64,000 bases of DNA from Sediminicola sp037203765 (GTDB lineage Bacteria; Bacteroidota; Bacteroidia; Flavobacteriales; Flavobacteriaceae): contig NZ_JBBCAS010000005.1 of the NCBI RefSeq assembly GCF_037203765.1, forward strand, positions 239,783-303,782. The letters are read 5' to 3'. The notes below the pieces were generated by a model, which saw only the letters and a program-made list of their open reading frames with translations, had not been told where the DNA came from and did no database searches. The number at the start of each line of letters is the position of its first letter. Position 1 is the first letter of the stretch. The position numbers and the translations under genes were made by a program. This document shows, piece by piece, positions 11,401 through 18,913 of the stretch.

Positions 11401-11570
11401 CCAATTTCTTTTTTGATACCCTACCAAAAGGTATCTATGTATTTGAGTATGACCTAAGGGTCAACAATCCAGGGGATTTCAGTAATGGCATTACTACCAT
11501 TCAAAGTATGTACGCTCCTGAATTTAGTAGCCATAGCAAAGGAAACAGGATACACGTCATGGAGAAATAA
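5499..11570 (+). CDS. Alpha-2-macroglobulin family protein with thioester motif
   Basis: A 2023-residue exported protein and the longest gene here. Residues 1-19 form a signal peptide; the segment LISC at 11-14 also fits a lipobox, so lipid anchoring is possible. The MG2 domain begins near residue 585 (TDRSIYRPGQTVFFKG). A Ser/Pro/Glu-rich linker near 1190-1230 is followed by the A2M core (ETAFFFPHLKTDKEGN, near 1240). YPYDCNEQ places the thioester Cys at about residue 1471 in a CxEQ motif, so covalent trapping of proteases should be possible. Bacterial A2Ms usually pair with a PBP1C gene; none is adjacent here. It is flanked by terminators and appears monocistronic. Confidence 0.92.
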   Translation: MKNLVLLLVVLISCVMGTAQQTGENSYEALWKKVAQLENESLTTSALELVRTISQKAEKEKNSTQTIKALLYSSKYIMILEEDSQLTIVNEFNREIAKASPPTKNILESYLANLFWQYFQQNRYTYYNRTRTLEKVDPVDFRTWDLNTLFAEINLHFERSLENPEALQSMEISLFAAILHHQKGSHQYRPTLYDVLAHTALDFYKSSENSITSPAYRFELDQPEYLSTGEKFSTLQLSAKDSSSLQLKALKLYQQLLMSHQKDNSLLPYIDVDIERLHFVRQNGTFDGVDQHYLTSLKNAAKSLDNDLAGLYKYEIAALYDQWANNYLPESNVEHQWKRKEALDICNTIMEKYPESPAADKCSYLKTQILSKSLQLRAEEHIPINLPSRILVHYKNRDSLHLTAYRISSEQKAQLEKAYPIEKQLAFIKELHAGKQWKATLKNVGDHLLHGTEILLPPLPNGHYAILAVNDSSYAFQTLQVTNIAVIETKGPNEQKYQVVNRINGFPVSKAQITVSHQRNYDGQVQKQSFLTDKQGFINIPLTNERWTNVSLEINTGDERAYFGSYFISQDSDEGLPTETNYFTSIFTDRSIYRPGQTVFFKGIAMERNNLTTALLKNTKAIAVLLDANNQEIGRQEYKTNDYGSFQGQFILPSNGLTGEYSIRISSDKLNLSGYSNFSVEEYKRPKFETSLDQVTESYKVNDSIAIQGNATAFAGSPVTNAKVSYSVRRIVQYPEWYYWSRPHISGTSQEIAHGETMTDEAGKYEVNFKALPDVSIPEQDLPIFSYEITADVTDINGETHSTTTVVRVGYHSLMANINMPNTLDKDKDDHSFEITTTNLNGQKISAMGTIKIYKLKGPKSVLRERPWPAPEFSAFEKEEFQRLFPHDSYAKEENPESWEKGALVWQSAFDTATLDKFYLGKINFWVSGRYAIVIESEDKFGREVKVIKHATLFSNKDKRLADNQLFDIRTNKETYAVGEAVKLTLATNAAKLKVTLFIEKDNKVTKTIVLPLSRNTKTLTIPTGEGDLGGFTIGYSFSAFNGFVHGNKSIVLPYPDNNLKMETITFRDKLAPGAEETWSFRFKGAEGDKVTAEVLAGMYDASLDTFRNHQWNFDPKAQQTYYSTYYTNANQSFGTAYFNTRIDQMESPDYSPQGYDTFNWFDFYFGTGNRLYRNQMMIKNSGPIVVEAMYDTQELAEEVIAPPTPASSSKTNGEMDHSATGKESAPQPVQIRKNLQETAFFFPHLKTDKEGNVSFSFKTPEALTSWKLQVLAHTSALESTVKTFKTVTQKELMVTPNVPRFLREGDTITISSKISNLTEDILKGEATIMVRDALSGKDITQDILSIPTAEMMSENKKDFEIASMNNTQVSWSLAIPKNIQAVELTVMAKAGDFSDGEQNTLPVLTNRMLVTETLPMWVHKNQTKTFTLDKLKETTSTTRSNHKLTLEITSNPTWYAIQALPYLMEYPYDCNEQIFGRLYANTLANHITKSNPNIEAVFNQWARTGALESNLEKNQDLKSILIQETPWLRDAQTETEQKKRIALLFNQGHMQQEQQMALHKLTNNQMSSGAWAWFPGGPANRFITQHILAGIGHLKNLDAAPIGEKVSLLQEKGLGYLDEAFVTEYKEAMKHKDYKNNDHLSSMQIHYLYVRSFYGDQPISTIAEGAMNYYLDQASKYWPRKSLYEKALLALVFQRKGMVSEAQKIVRSLKENSISSDELGMYWKENTSSWHWQHSPIETQALLIEAFTEVGATDANNKQDINLLKTWLLKNKQTNHWPTTKATTDAIYAILLGGREWLSITDAVTVKVGGNNIGPWHIDHPKKRDTPIEAGSGYYKTTWNGSEINSQMADVQLGNQGEGIAWGALYWQYFEDLDKISPAKTPLQLEKKLFLKKNTDYGEELKELTGDTQVKVGDLVRVHVVVRADRTMEYIHLKDMRAAGLEPVNTISHYKWQDGLGYYESTKDASTNFFFDTLPKGIYVFEYDLRVNNPGDFSNGITTIQSMYAPEFSSHSKGNRIHVMEK

Positions 11571-11573
11571 TTA

Positions 11574-11581
11574 TACTTTTG
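11574..11581 (+). promoter_or_regulatory. Bacteroidetes -7 promoter element for the DoxX gene
   Basis: TACTTTTG matches TAnnTTTG exactly and starts only 4 nt after the A2M stop codon, so the DoxX gene probably has its own promoter. Confidence 0.5.
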
Positions 11582-11585
11582 GTAA

Positions 11586-11624
11586 TTAGTTATCGATTTT
11601 TTTCATAAATTAACAGATAACTAA
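11586..11624. promoter_or_regulatory. 9-bp inverted repeat in the DoxX leader
   Basis: TTAGTTATC and GATAACTAA are perfect inverted repeats separated by 21 nt, placed between the -7 element and the start codon at 11642. It could be an operator or a leader hairpin. No run of T follows, so it is not a typical terminator. Confidence 0.45.
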
Positions 11625-11641
11625 TACATAAACAGCCAATT

Positions 11642-12016
11642 ATGAATCCAAAAGTTTTTATGGTCCTAAGAATTGCCTTTGGACTTTTCTTAATTGTTTT
11701 CGGATCGAATAAGTTGATTCATTTTATGCCCATGGGACAAATGTCCGAGGCGGCAATGAACTATTTCTCCGCATTGATGAGTACCAATACCCTTAACATG
11801 GTGGCATTGGTGGAAATTGTTGCCGGTCTTTCCTTATTGGCCAACAAATTTGGGGCATTGATGATGATCATTCTAATGACCATCTCGGTAAATGCCATAC
11901 TGTTTAATGCGTTTCTGGAGCCCACCTCCATTGGCCCCGCATTAATTTTACTGCTACTGAATATTGTGATGTTATACTTTTATAAGGATCGATATCAGGA
12001 CATACTAAGACCTTAA
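11642..12016 (+). CDS. DoxX family inner-membrane protein
   Basis: This 124-residue protein has four predicted membrane segments (about 5-25, 50-70, 74-92, 97-115). The first contains the FGSNKLIHF segment typical of DoxX-like proteins. DoxX-family members have been tied to thiosulfate or quinone oxidation and to redox stress; the role here is unknown. The gene has its own probable promoter and ends in a clear hairpin, so it is likely a single-gene unit after the A2M gene. Confidence 0.82.
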   Translation: MNPKVFMVLRIAFGLFLIVFGSNKLIHFMPMGQMSEAAMNYFSALMSTNTLNMVALVEIVAGLSLLANKFGALMMIILMTISVNAILFNAFLEPTSIGPALILLLLNIVMLYFYKDRYQDILRP

Positions 12017-12033
12017 TCAAATTCACAAAATGA

Positions 12034-12071
12034 AAAAAAGGTAGAATCATCGTTGGTGATCTACCTTTTTC
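12034..12071 (+). terminator. Intrinsic terminator after the DoxX gene
   Basis: AAAAAGGTAG pairs with CTACCTTTTT around an inner ATCA/TGAT stem, followed by T residues, 18 nt past the DoxX stop. Confidence 0.75.
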
Positions 12072-12155
12072 ATTTACTATCATTTATTATTTTATGGGAA
12101 CAGTCCGTTTCATTTATGCCCATTGGGAATTCGCATCAATAGAGTTTTGGAACTT

Positions 12156-12704
12156 TTAGGATCCCGGGGGATATTTGGAAAACACCTTATCCACTACCTC
12201 TCTTAATTTTGCCTCCCGGGCCTGTGGGGTCAGGTTCTCCTTAAAGGAGCTCTCACTAACGGCCTGCCAGAACAGCTCGTCATTCTGACTGTCCACAAGA
12301 TCAAATTGTATAATCCGCTCCAAATCTGGCTGTCCGATGGGCAATCCAATGGAGATCCCCCCTCCCACATTCCGACCAGTTCCTCCAACACCAACACCCA
12401 CGGAATTGTTTCTCGGGGCTCTCACGGAACTACTGGTCACGTTGATTAGAAAATCTGGTTCCTCTGCCAATAACATCCCCTTGACCTGCATGGTGGAATC
12501 TATGGCATCCAATAGGCGTTTCGTATCCAACTGAGTAAGCCCGGTTTCCATATCCGGATAGTAATTATAGGTAGAATAATTGGAATAATCGGTTGCCTTG
12601 TCATAATCGTAGTTGACCCTTACAGTGGAGCAAGAGACAAAAAACAAGACAACCCACATGGCAATGAAATATCTCATTATTAGGTTTTTCATAAAAATAC
12701 TCAA
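12156..12704 (-). CDS. DUF4136 domain lipoprotein
   Basis: The frame encodes up to 182 residues. The lipobox FVSC follows a hydrophobic stretch (MRYFIAMWVVLFFVSC), so the likely start is the Met at residue 5 or 10 and the mature protein begins at Cys. The body matches the DUF4136 fold: an early NYDYDKATDYSNYSTY segment and a Gly-rich middle (about 100-125), ending with REAKLREVVDKVFSKYPP. DUF4136 proteins are envelope lipoproteins of unknown function. Downstream of obg on the same strand with a 30-nt gap. Confidence 0.85.
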   Translation of the reverse strand: MSIFMKNLIMRYFIAMWVVLFFVSCSTVRVNYDYDKATDYSNYSTYNYYPDMETGLTQLDTKRLLDAIDSTMQVKGMLLAEEPDFLINVTSSSVRAPRNNSVGVGVGGTGRNVGGGISIGLPIGQPDLERIIQFDLVDSQNDELFWQAVSESSFKENLTPQAREAKLREVVDKVFSKYPPGS

Positions 12705-12734
12705 AAATGGAAATGAAATTGAATGATCACTTGA

Positions 12735-13736
12735 TTAATCGTTCAACATCGCCCAGAGCCTATCCTTAAGTTCCACAATACCTTTTTGTGCCACTGAGGA
12801 AATGAACATATATGGAGTGCCTTTAAGGTCCTTATCCAGTTCCAAGCGCATTTCATCCATAAGCTCCTGATCCAACATATCGCTTTTGGAAATGACAACC
12901 AACCTTTCCTTGTCCAAAAGCTCCTCATTATACCTGCGAAGTTCGTCCAACAAAATTTCGTATTCCCTACTGATGTCCTTGCTATCTGCAGGAATCAGGA
13001 ACAACAAGGTAGCGTTCCTTTCAATATGCCTCAAGAAATAATGCCCTAGACCTTTCCCTTCTGCTGCCCCTTCTATAATCCCTGGAATATCGGCCATTAC
13101 AAAACTTTGGAAGTCTCTGTATTCCACGATTCCCAAATTGGGCTTCAGTGTGGTAAATTCGTAATCGGCGATCTTTGGTTTTGCAGAGGTGATAACCGAC
13201 AATAACGTAGATTTACCGGCATTGGGAAAACCAACAAGGCCCACATCGGCCAAGACCTTCATTTCCAAGGTTATTTGCCTATCCACTCCTGGTTTGCCCG
13301 GTTGCGCATATCTTGGGGTCTGATTGGTAGAAGACCTAAAGTGCCAGTTTCCCAATCCGCCCATACCACCTTCCACAATGATCTTTTCTTCTCCGTGTTC
13401 CGTAATTTCAAATAAGATCTCATTGGTTTCCGTATCCCTAATCACGGTTCCCAAAGGAACATCCACATAAACATCCTCCCCATCGGCACCAAAACTTCTG
13501 TTCTTGCTTCCGTGCTCACCGTGACCGGCCTTGAAATGTTTTTTGAATTTAAAGTGAACCAACGTCCAAAGGTTTTTATTTCCCCTAAGGATCACATGTC
13601 CACCTCTACCTCCATCACCACCATCGGGACCTCCCTTGGTTATAAATTTTTCTCTATGTAAGTGCGCAGAACCCTTGCCCCCATTTCCGGAAGAAACATA
13701 CGCCTTAACATAGTCAACAAAATTACCTTCAGTCAT
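12735..13736 (-). CDS. obg: Obg/CgtA GTPase
   Basis: At 333 residues this is the short Obg form. The Gly-rich N-terminal OBG domain is clear (SSGNGGKGSAHLHREKF; GGPDGGDGGRGGHV). The G domain has G1 GFPNAGKST, G2 TTLKPN, G3 ADIPGIIEG and G4 SKSD. Obg binds the large ribosomal subunit and couples ribosome assembly to growth and stringent control. The variable C-terminal OCT domain is absent, as in many Bacteroidota. Start MTEGNFVDYVK is conserved. Confidence 0.95.
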   Translation of the reverse strand: MTEGNFVDYVKAYVSSGNGGKGSAHLHREKFITKGGPDGGDGGRGGHVILRGNKNLWTLVHFKFKKHFKAGHGEHGSKNRSFGADGEDVYVDVPLGTVIRDTETNEILFEITEHGEEKIIVEGGMGGLGNWHFRSSTNQTPRYAQPGKPGVDRQITLEMKVLADVGLVGFPNAGKSTLLSVITSAKPKIADYEFTTLKPNLGIVEYRDFQSFVMADIPGIIEGAAEGKGLGHYFLRHIERNATLLFLIPADSKDISREYEILLDELRRYNEELLDKERLVVISKSDMLDQELMDEMRLELDKDLKGTPYMFISSVAQKGIVELKDRLWAMLND

Positions 13737-13811
13737 TTTTATCGTTTATTGGTTTGCAGAAGATCCATGGGGATATTTCCGATCATTGGTAACACCTATA
13801 GGAAGCAAACC

Positions 13812-14924
13812 TTATAATTTATCTATTACCGCTTTTAAGCGTTCGGTAATATCCGCTATGGCCCCAATACCGTTCACACTATGGAACTTTTTTCTGGCCT
13901 CGTAATATTCTTTTAGGGGAGCAGTCTTCTCATTGTATTCCTCAAACCTGTTTCTGATCTTTTCTTCATCCTGATCGTCCGGTCTTCCGCTCACCTTGCC
14001 CCTTTCCAACAAACGCTGTATCAAAACCTCATCATTGGCTTCCAGTGCAATGGTCGCATTAATTTTCATATCCTTGGTCGCCAAAAAATCATCCAAGGCA
14101 TCTGCCTGTGCCGTTGTCCTTGGAAATCCGTCAAATATGAAACCGGAAGCGTCTGGATTTTTCTCAACCTCATCCTGCAACATTTTTATGGTTACCTCAT
14201 CCGGCACCAGGTCACCTTTATCCATATACGATTTGGCAAGTTGCCCCAATGGCGTATCATTTTTAATATTGTAACGGAATACATCTCCCGTGGAAATATG
14301 TTTTAGATTATAGGTATCCCTTAAGAATTCTGCTTGGGTACCCTTCCCGGCCCCAGGTTTACCGAATAATACTAGGTTGATCATATATTTTTGGTTTAAT
14401 TGGTATACTTCTTTTAAATTTCTTCCCAGTTCATTGTAATCCAATCCGTACCCAACAATAAATTTATCGGGAATTTCCATTCCAACGTAATCAATGAAAT
14501 ATTCCCCATTGTAGACGGATGGCTTATAAAACAATGTGGCTATCTTAAATTCCTTAACATTGGCATTGGCGAACAGATGAACCAACTTCTGCAAAGTACG
14601 ACCGGTATCAATAATGTCCTCTAAAATGACAACTACCCTACCTTCTATGTTCTCGGGAACATCCAATAAGGTTTCAACAATACCCGTGGAGGTGAGTCCG
14701 CTATAGGAACTCAACTTAACAAATGATACTTCACACTGGTGTTCGTAATTTTTCAGGACATCGGAGACAAACATAAAAGACCCGTTGAGCACCCCTACAA
14801 AAATAGGAACCTGATCCTTATAATCGGCTGCAACGGCATGGGCCACTTTTTTAACGGCAGCTTCTATTTCTGCTTCGCTAAGAAATGGTTTGAAAAATTT
14901 GTCGTGGAGCTTTATCACCGCCAT
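13812..14924 (-). CDS. adk: Hypoxanthine phosphoribosyltransferase-adenylate kinase fusion
   Basis: A 370-residue, two-enzyme protein. Residues 1-180 are a complete HPRT, with PRPP motif VVVILEDIIDTGRT (about 97-110), salvaging hypoxanthine/guanine. Residues 181-370 are a complete short-type adenylate kinase: P-loop GKPGAGKGTQ at 188-197, GFPRTTAQ in the AMP site, and a reduced LID. The Adk part begins with Met181 (ATG at 14384) exactly where a free-standing enzyme would start and has the usual 190-residue length, so the fusion looks like the loss of a stop between two adjacent genes. It links purine salvage to adenylate interconversion. Divergent from purK. Confidence 0.93.
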   Translation of the reverse strand: MAVIKLHDKFFKPFLSEAEIEAAVKKVAHAVAADYKDQVPIFVGVLNGSFMFVSDVLKNYEHQCEVSFVKLSSYSGLTSTGIVETLLDVPENIEGRVVVILEDIIDTGRTLQKLVHLFANANVKEFKIATLFYKPSVYNGEYFIDYVGMEIPDKFIVGYGLDYNELGRNLKEVYQLNQKYMINLVLFGKPGAGKGTQAEFLRDTYNLKHISTGDVFRYNIKNDTPLGQLAKSYMDKGDLVPDEVTIKMLQDEVEKNPDASGFIFDGFPRTTAQADALDDFLATKDMKINATIALEANDEVLIQRLLERGKVSGRPDDQDEEKIRNRFEEYNEKTAPLKEYYEARKKFHSVNGIGAIADITERLKAVIDKL

Positions 14925-15000
14925 ATATTTAATGAGAAGGCAAAGATAACATTTTGATTTCTCTTTTTAAGATGCGCAAGGCTGTTTTAAGATTTAAATG

Positions 15001-15008
15001 TATTTTTG
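15001..15008 (+). promoter_or_regulatory. -7 element of the purK promoter
   Basis: TATTTTTG is an exact TAnnTTTG match 46 nt before the purK ATG. An upstream in-frame ATG at 14998 overlaps it, which argues against translation from there. Confidence 0.6.
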
Positions 15009-15054
15009 TTGCACTAATTGTATTCTATTATCCATTAAGACTAAAGAATATTCC

Positions 15055-16209
15055 ATGAACTATTTTTCTTCCGATTTTAAACTGGGTATCCTGGGCGGTG
15101 GCCAATTAGGAAAAATGATGCTCTATGAGACCCGAAAGTTCGATATCCGAACCAAGGTCATGGACCCCTCGGAGGAGGCACCCTGCAAGATAGCCTGCAA
15201 TGAATTTCTTCAGGGAGACCTGATGGATTATGATAGGGTCTACAATTTTGGTAAAGATGTGGATGTCCTTACCATTGAGATAGAGAACATCAATTTGGAT
15301 GCGCTGGAGCGATTGGAAGATGAAGGCGTAAAAGTATATCCGCCATCGAACACCTTGCGCACCATCCAGAACAAGGCCAAACAGAAGCTCTTCTATGTGG
15401 ACCATGGTATTCCCACGGCTCCATTCAACAGATTTGCTTACACCAGTGAAATAGAGGACAGCATTAGCAATGGGGGATTAAAATTTCCTTTTGTTTGGAA
15501 ATGCACCCAGTTCGGTTATGATGGTCAGGGGGTAAAAGTGGTTCGCAGTTTAAAGGACCTGCAGGGCTTGCCCAATGTGGAGTGCATAGCGGAAGAAATG
15601 ATACCTTTTAAAAATGAACTTGCCGTTATTGTGGTGAGAAACCCCAGTGGGCAGGTAGTCACTTACCCAGTGGTTGAAATGGAATTTCATCCAGAAGCAA
15701 ACCAGGTGGAATATGTGATATGCCCAGCAAGAATTGATCAAAAAGTAGCCGAGAAGGCCAATGCCATTGCCTTGAAAGTTTCAGAAAAAATGGAACATAT
15801 AGGGGTCTTGGCCGTAGAAATGTTCCAAACCAACGAAGACCAGATCCTGGTAAACGAAGTGGCACCACGACCACATAATAGTGGCCATTACAGTATTGAA
15901 GCCAGTTATACCAACCAATTTGAACAGCATATAAGGGCTATCTTGAATCTTCCCTTGGGAAAAACAGATAGCAAGGTAGCTGGCATAATGGTGAATTTGG
16001 TAGGGGCCGAGGGCCATAATGGCAATGTGGTCTACGATAATATAGATAAAATCTTGGGAATGGAAGGGGTAACCCCTCATATCTATGGAAAAAGACAGAC
16101 CCGTCCATTCAGGAAAATGGGGCATGTGACCATCGTGGACCAAGATATAGCAAAGGCTAGAAAAATTGCCGAAGAGGTGAAAAGCACCATTAAAGTAATC
16201 AGTGAATAA
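15055..16209 (+). CDS. purK: N5-carboxyaminoimidazole ribonucleotide synthase
   Basis: A 384-residue ATP-grasp enzyme. GILGGGQLGKMM is the N-terminal motif, FVWKCTQFGYDGQGV the ATP-grasp loop and NEVAPRPHNSGHYSIEA the conserved metal/ATP site. It converts AIR, bicarbonate and ATP to N5-CAIR in purine synthesis. The start is set at MNYFSSDF because the longer frame begins on the promoter. It is followed 15 nt later by purE, which uses its product. Confidence 0.95.
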   Translation: MNYFSSDFKLGILGGGQLGKMMLYETRKFDIRTKVMDPSEEAPCKIACNEFLQGDLMDYDRVYNFGKDVDVLTIEIENINLDALERLEDEGVKVYPPSNTLRTIQNKAKQKLFYVDHGIPTAPFNRFAYTSEIEDSISNGGLKFPFVWKCTQFGYDGQGVKVVRSLKDLQGLPNVECIAEEMIPFKNELAVIVVRNPSGQVVTYPVVEMEFHPEANQVEYVICPARIDQKVAEKANAIALKVSEKMEHIGVLAVEMFQTNEDQILVNEVAPRPHNSGHYSIEASYTNQFEQHIRAILNLPLGKTDSKVAGIMVNLVGAEGHNGNVVYDNIDKILGMEGVTPHIYGKRQTRPFRKMGHVTIVDQDIAKARKIAEEVKSTIKVISE

Positions 16210-16224
16210 GAAAACAATACAACT

Positions 16225-16713
16225 ATGAGCAAAGTGGCAGTAGTTATGGGAAGCACAAGTGATCTTCCCGTTATGCAGGAAGCAGTGGATATATTAAAGG
16301 GGTTTGACATAGAGGTTGATGTGGATATTGTTTCTGCCCACCGTACTCCGGAAAAATTGTTCGACTTCAGTATGAATGCCCACAAAAATGGCTACTCGGT
16401 TATTATTGCCGGTGCTGGTGGCGCTGCACATTTACCCGGGATGGTAGCCTCCATGTCGCCCTTGCCCGTTATTGGGGTCCCCGTTAAAAGCAGCAATTCC
16501 ATTGACGGATGGGATTCCATTTTGTCCATATTACAGATGCCCGGAGGCGTACCCGTAGCAACGGTAGCTCTGAACGGCGCCAAAAACGCAGGAATCCTTG
16601 CCGCACAAATTATCGGGAGCAACGACAAATGTGTCTTGGACAAAATTATCTTCTATAAGGAAGGCCTTAAGCAAAAAGTAATACAGGGAGCCGAGGAAGT
16701 ACGTAAAAAGTAA
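16225..16713 (+). CDS. purE: N5-carboxyaminoimidazole ribonucleotide mutase
   Basis: A 162-residue class I PurE. The N-terminal VVMGSTSDLPVM and SAHRTPEKLF carry the active-site Ser, Asp and His, and AGAGGAAHLPGM is the substrate loop. It isomerises N5-CAIR to CAIR. It lies immediately downstream of purK in an operon. Confidence 0.96.
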   Translation: MSKVAVVMGSTSDLPVMQEAVDILKGFDIEVDVDIVSAHRTPEKLFDFSMNAHKNGYSVIIAGAGGAAHLPGMVASMSPLPVIGVPVKSSNSIDGWDSILSILQMPGGVPVATVALNGAKNAGILAAQIIGSNDKCVLDKIIFYKEGLKQKVIQGAEEVRKK

Positions 16714-16801
16714 TTCCCGGTAGCGGATAAAATCCAAGATTCATTAGATGAAGTTCCGATGAACCATACCCCCTACCCTTGATTCAGCTTTACATAAATT
16801 A

Positions 16802-16809
16802 TAAATTTG
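16802..16809 (+). promoter_or_regulatory. -7 element directly upstream of dcp
   Basis: TAAATTTG matches TAnnTTTG. The next in-frame ATG (16824) is only 15 nt away, implying a leader of about 10 nt or less. Confidence 0.5.
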
Positions 16810-16823
16810 AACTAAAATATACT

Positions 16824-18842
16824 ATGGACAACCCTTTATTGATACCCTTCGATACAGCACCATTTTCCAAAATAAAGAACGAACATTTCAAACCTGCATT
16901 CTTGGAGACCATGGCCCAGGCCAGAAAGGAGATAGATGCCATTGCACATGCGACCTCATCTCCCACTTTTGAAAATACCATCGCGGCCCTGGATTTTGCA
17001 GGCCAGCAATTGGATCGTGTTTCCAGTGTCTTCTTCAACCTGAATTCTGCGGAGACCAATCCCGAAATTCAGAAGATAGCCCAGGAGGTATCCCCCCTCT
17101 TATCGGAATTCAGCAATGATATCATGCTCAATGAAAAACTATTCAAAAGGGTGAAAGCTGTTTTTGAGAAAAGAGACGAGCTGGAGCTGACCAAGGAAGA
17201 ATATACCTTATTGGACAAGAAATACAAAAGCTTCAGTAGAAATGGGGCCAATTTGCCCGAGGACAAAAAAAAACGACTCAGGGAAATTGATGCGGAGCTC
17301 TCCAAACTCAAATTGCAATTTGGGGAAAACGTGCTCGCCGAGACCAATAAATACGAAATGCACCTGACGGATGAGTCCGACTTGGAAGGCTTGCCGGACG
17401 GTGAGAAAGAGGCTGCGGAACAATTGGCTAAATCAAAGGACAAAGAAGGCTGGCTGATCACCTTGGATTACCCCAGTTATATTCCATTTATGAAATATGC
17501 CAAAAACAGGGCCTTGAGAAAAGAGTTGTCCATATCCTTTGGCAGCAAAGGTTTTCACAATGACGAACTGGACAACCAGGAAAATATAATCAAGATCGCC
17601 AGGTTGCGTTTCGAACGTGCTAGTCTATTGGGGTACAAGTCCCACGCCCATTTTGTTCTTGAGGAGCGGATGGCGGAAACTCCGGAGAAGGTCCATGAGT
17701 TTTTAAATGAACTATTGGAAAAGGCCAAGCCCGCAGCAGAAAGGGAATTCCAAGAATTGGAAGCCTTTGCCAAAGAGCTGGACCATATTGACCGGTTGGA
17801 GAAATGGGACAGCGCCTATTACTCTGAAAAATTGAAACAGAAGTTGTTCAATTTGGACGATGAGAAACTGAAACCCTATTTTAAACTGGAAAATGTTATA
17901 GCCGGCGTTTTTAAGGTAGCAGAGAAACTATACGGATTGCAATTTGAAGAAGCTTTTGATATCGACAAATACCATGCAGACGTCAAAACCTATCGCATAT
18001 ATGATGAACAAAAAAATTTGGTGTCCCTGTTTTATGCCGATTTTCATCCTAGATCTGGAAAACGCGGGGGAGCATGGATGACCTCCTTCAAATCACAATA
18101 TGTGCAAAATGGAATCAATGTGAGACCACATATATCCAATGTCTGCAATTTCACCAAACCAACAGCAAGCAAACCTTCCCTACTGACTTTTAATGAAGTA
18201 ACGACATTGTTCCATGAATTTGGTCATGGCCTGCACGGGATGCTGGCAGATACGGTATACCCTGGACTATCGGGCACTTCTGTATATTGGGATTTTGTGG
18301 AGCTGCCAAGTCAGATACTGGAAAATTGGTGTTATGAAAAAGAAGCCTTGGAACTTTTTGCCACCCACTATGATACCGGGGAAATGATCCCGATGGAGAT
18401 GGTGGAAAAAATCAAAGAATCATCAACCTTCCAGGAAGGTATGGCCACATTGCGGCAATTGAGTTTTGGCCTTCTGGACATGTCATGGCACGGATCCGAC
18501 CCTTCCCATATTACCGATGTAAAAGCGCAGGAAAAAGAGGCCTTTAAGGATACCGACCTATATCCCGATATGCCCGAGACCTGTATGAGTACGTCGTTCG
18601 CCCATATTTTTCAAGGAGGCTATTCCTCAGGCTATTATAGCTATAAATGGGCAGAAGTACTGGATGCCGATGCCTTTGCCTACTTCAAGGAAAAAGGTAT
18701 TTTCAATAAGGAAGTGGCCACTAAATTCAAAGAAAATATACTTTCGAAAGGTGGCACGGAAAATCCAATGGATCTTTACAAGCGCTTCAGGGGAGCCGAA
18801 CCGAAAATAGAACCTCTTTTGGAACGAGCAGGATTGATCTAA
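16824..18842 (+). CDS. dcp: M3 family metallopeptidase (peptidyl-dipeptidase Dcp type)
   Basis: A 672-residue zinc peptidase. The HEFGHGLHG signature (His464, Glu465, His468) lies in the C-terminal half, and a downstream Glu (DFVELPSQ) is the third ligand. The N-terminus MDNPLLIPFDTAPF matches family members, so the start is this Met; the earlier Met at 16779 overlaps the promoter. No signal peptide is seen, so it is probably cytoplasmic, removing dipeptides from peptide C-termini. It ends before a strong terminator. Confidence 0.93.
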   Translation: MDNPLLIPFDTAPFSKIKNEHFKPAFLETMAQARKEIDAIAHATSSPTFENTIAALDFAGQQLDRVSSVFFNLNSAETNPEIQKIAQEVSPLLSEFSNDIMLNEKLFKRVKAVFEKRDELELTKEEYTLLDKKYKSFSRNGANLPEDKKKRLREIDAELSKLKLQFGENVLAETNKYEMHLTDESDLEGLPDGEKEAAEQLAKSKDKEGWLITLDYPSYIPFMKYAKNRALRKELSISFGSKGFHNDELDNQENIIKIARLRFERASLLGYKSHAHFVLEERMAETPEKVHEFLNELLEKAKPAAEREFQELEAFAKELDHIDRLEKWDSAYYSEKLKQKLFNLDDEKLKPYFKLENVIAGVFKVAEKLYGLQFEEAFDIDKYHADVKTYRIYDEQKNLVSLFYADFHPRSGKRGGAWMTSFKSQYVQNGINVRPHISNVCNFTKPTASKPSLLTFNEVTTLFHEFGHGLHGMLADTVYPGLSGTSVYWDFVELPSQILENWCYEKEALELFATHYDTGEMIPMEMVEKIKESSTFQEGMATLRQLSFGLLDMSWHGSDPSHITDVKAQEKEAFKDTDLYPDMPETCMSTSFAHIFQGGYSSGYYSYKWAEVLDADAFAYFKEKGIFNKEVATKFKENILSKGGTENPMDLYKRFRGAEPKIEPLLERAGLI

Positions 18843-18850
18843 AGAACAAC

Positions 18851-18889
18851 AAAAAAACCTGTAAGCTATTGAAAGCCTACAGGTTTTTT
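18851..18889. terminator. Bidirectional terminator between dcp and rhodanese gene
   Basis: AAAAAACCTGTA and TACAGGTTTTTT flank a short loop, with A and T runs on either side, so it can stop dcp and the convergent rhodanese gene. Confidence 0.8.
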
Positions 18890-18913
18890 ATTTTTGTATT
18901 TCCTGAAACCGGA

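Noticed and set aside
14998..15054. Upstream Met start for purK
   Set aside because: It overlaps the exact -7 element and adds 19 residues absent from PurK proteins.
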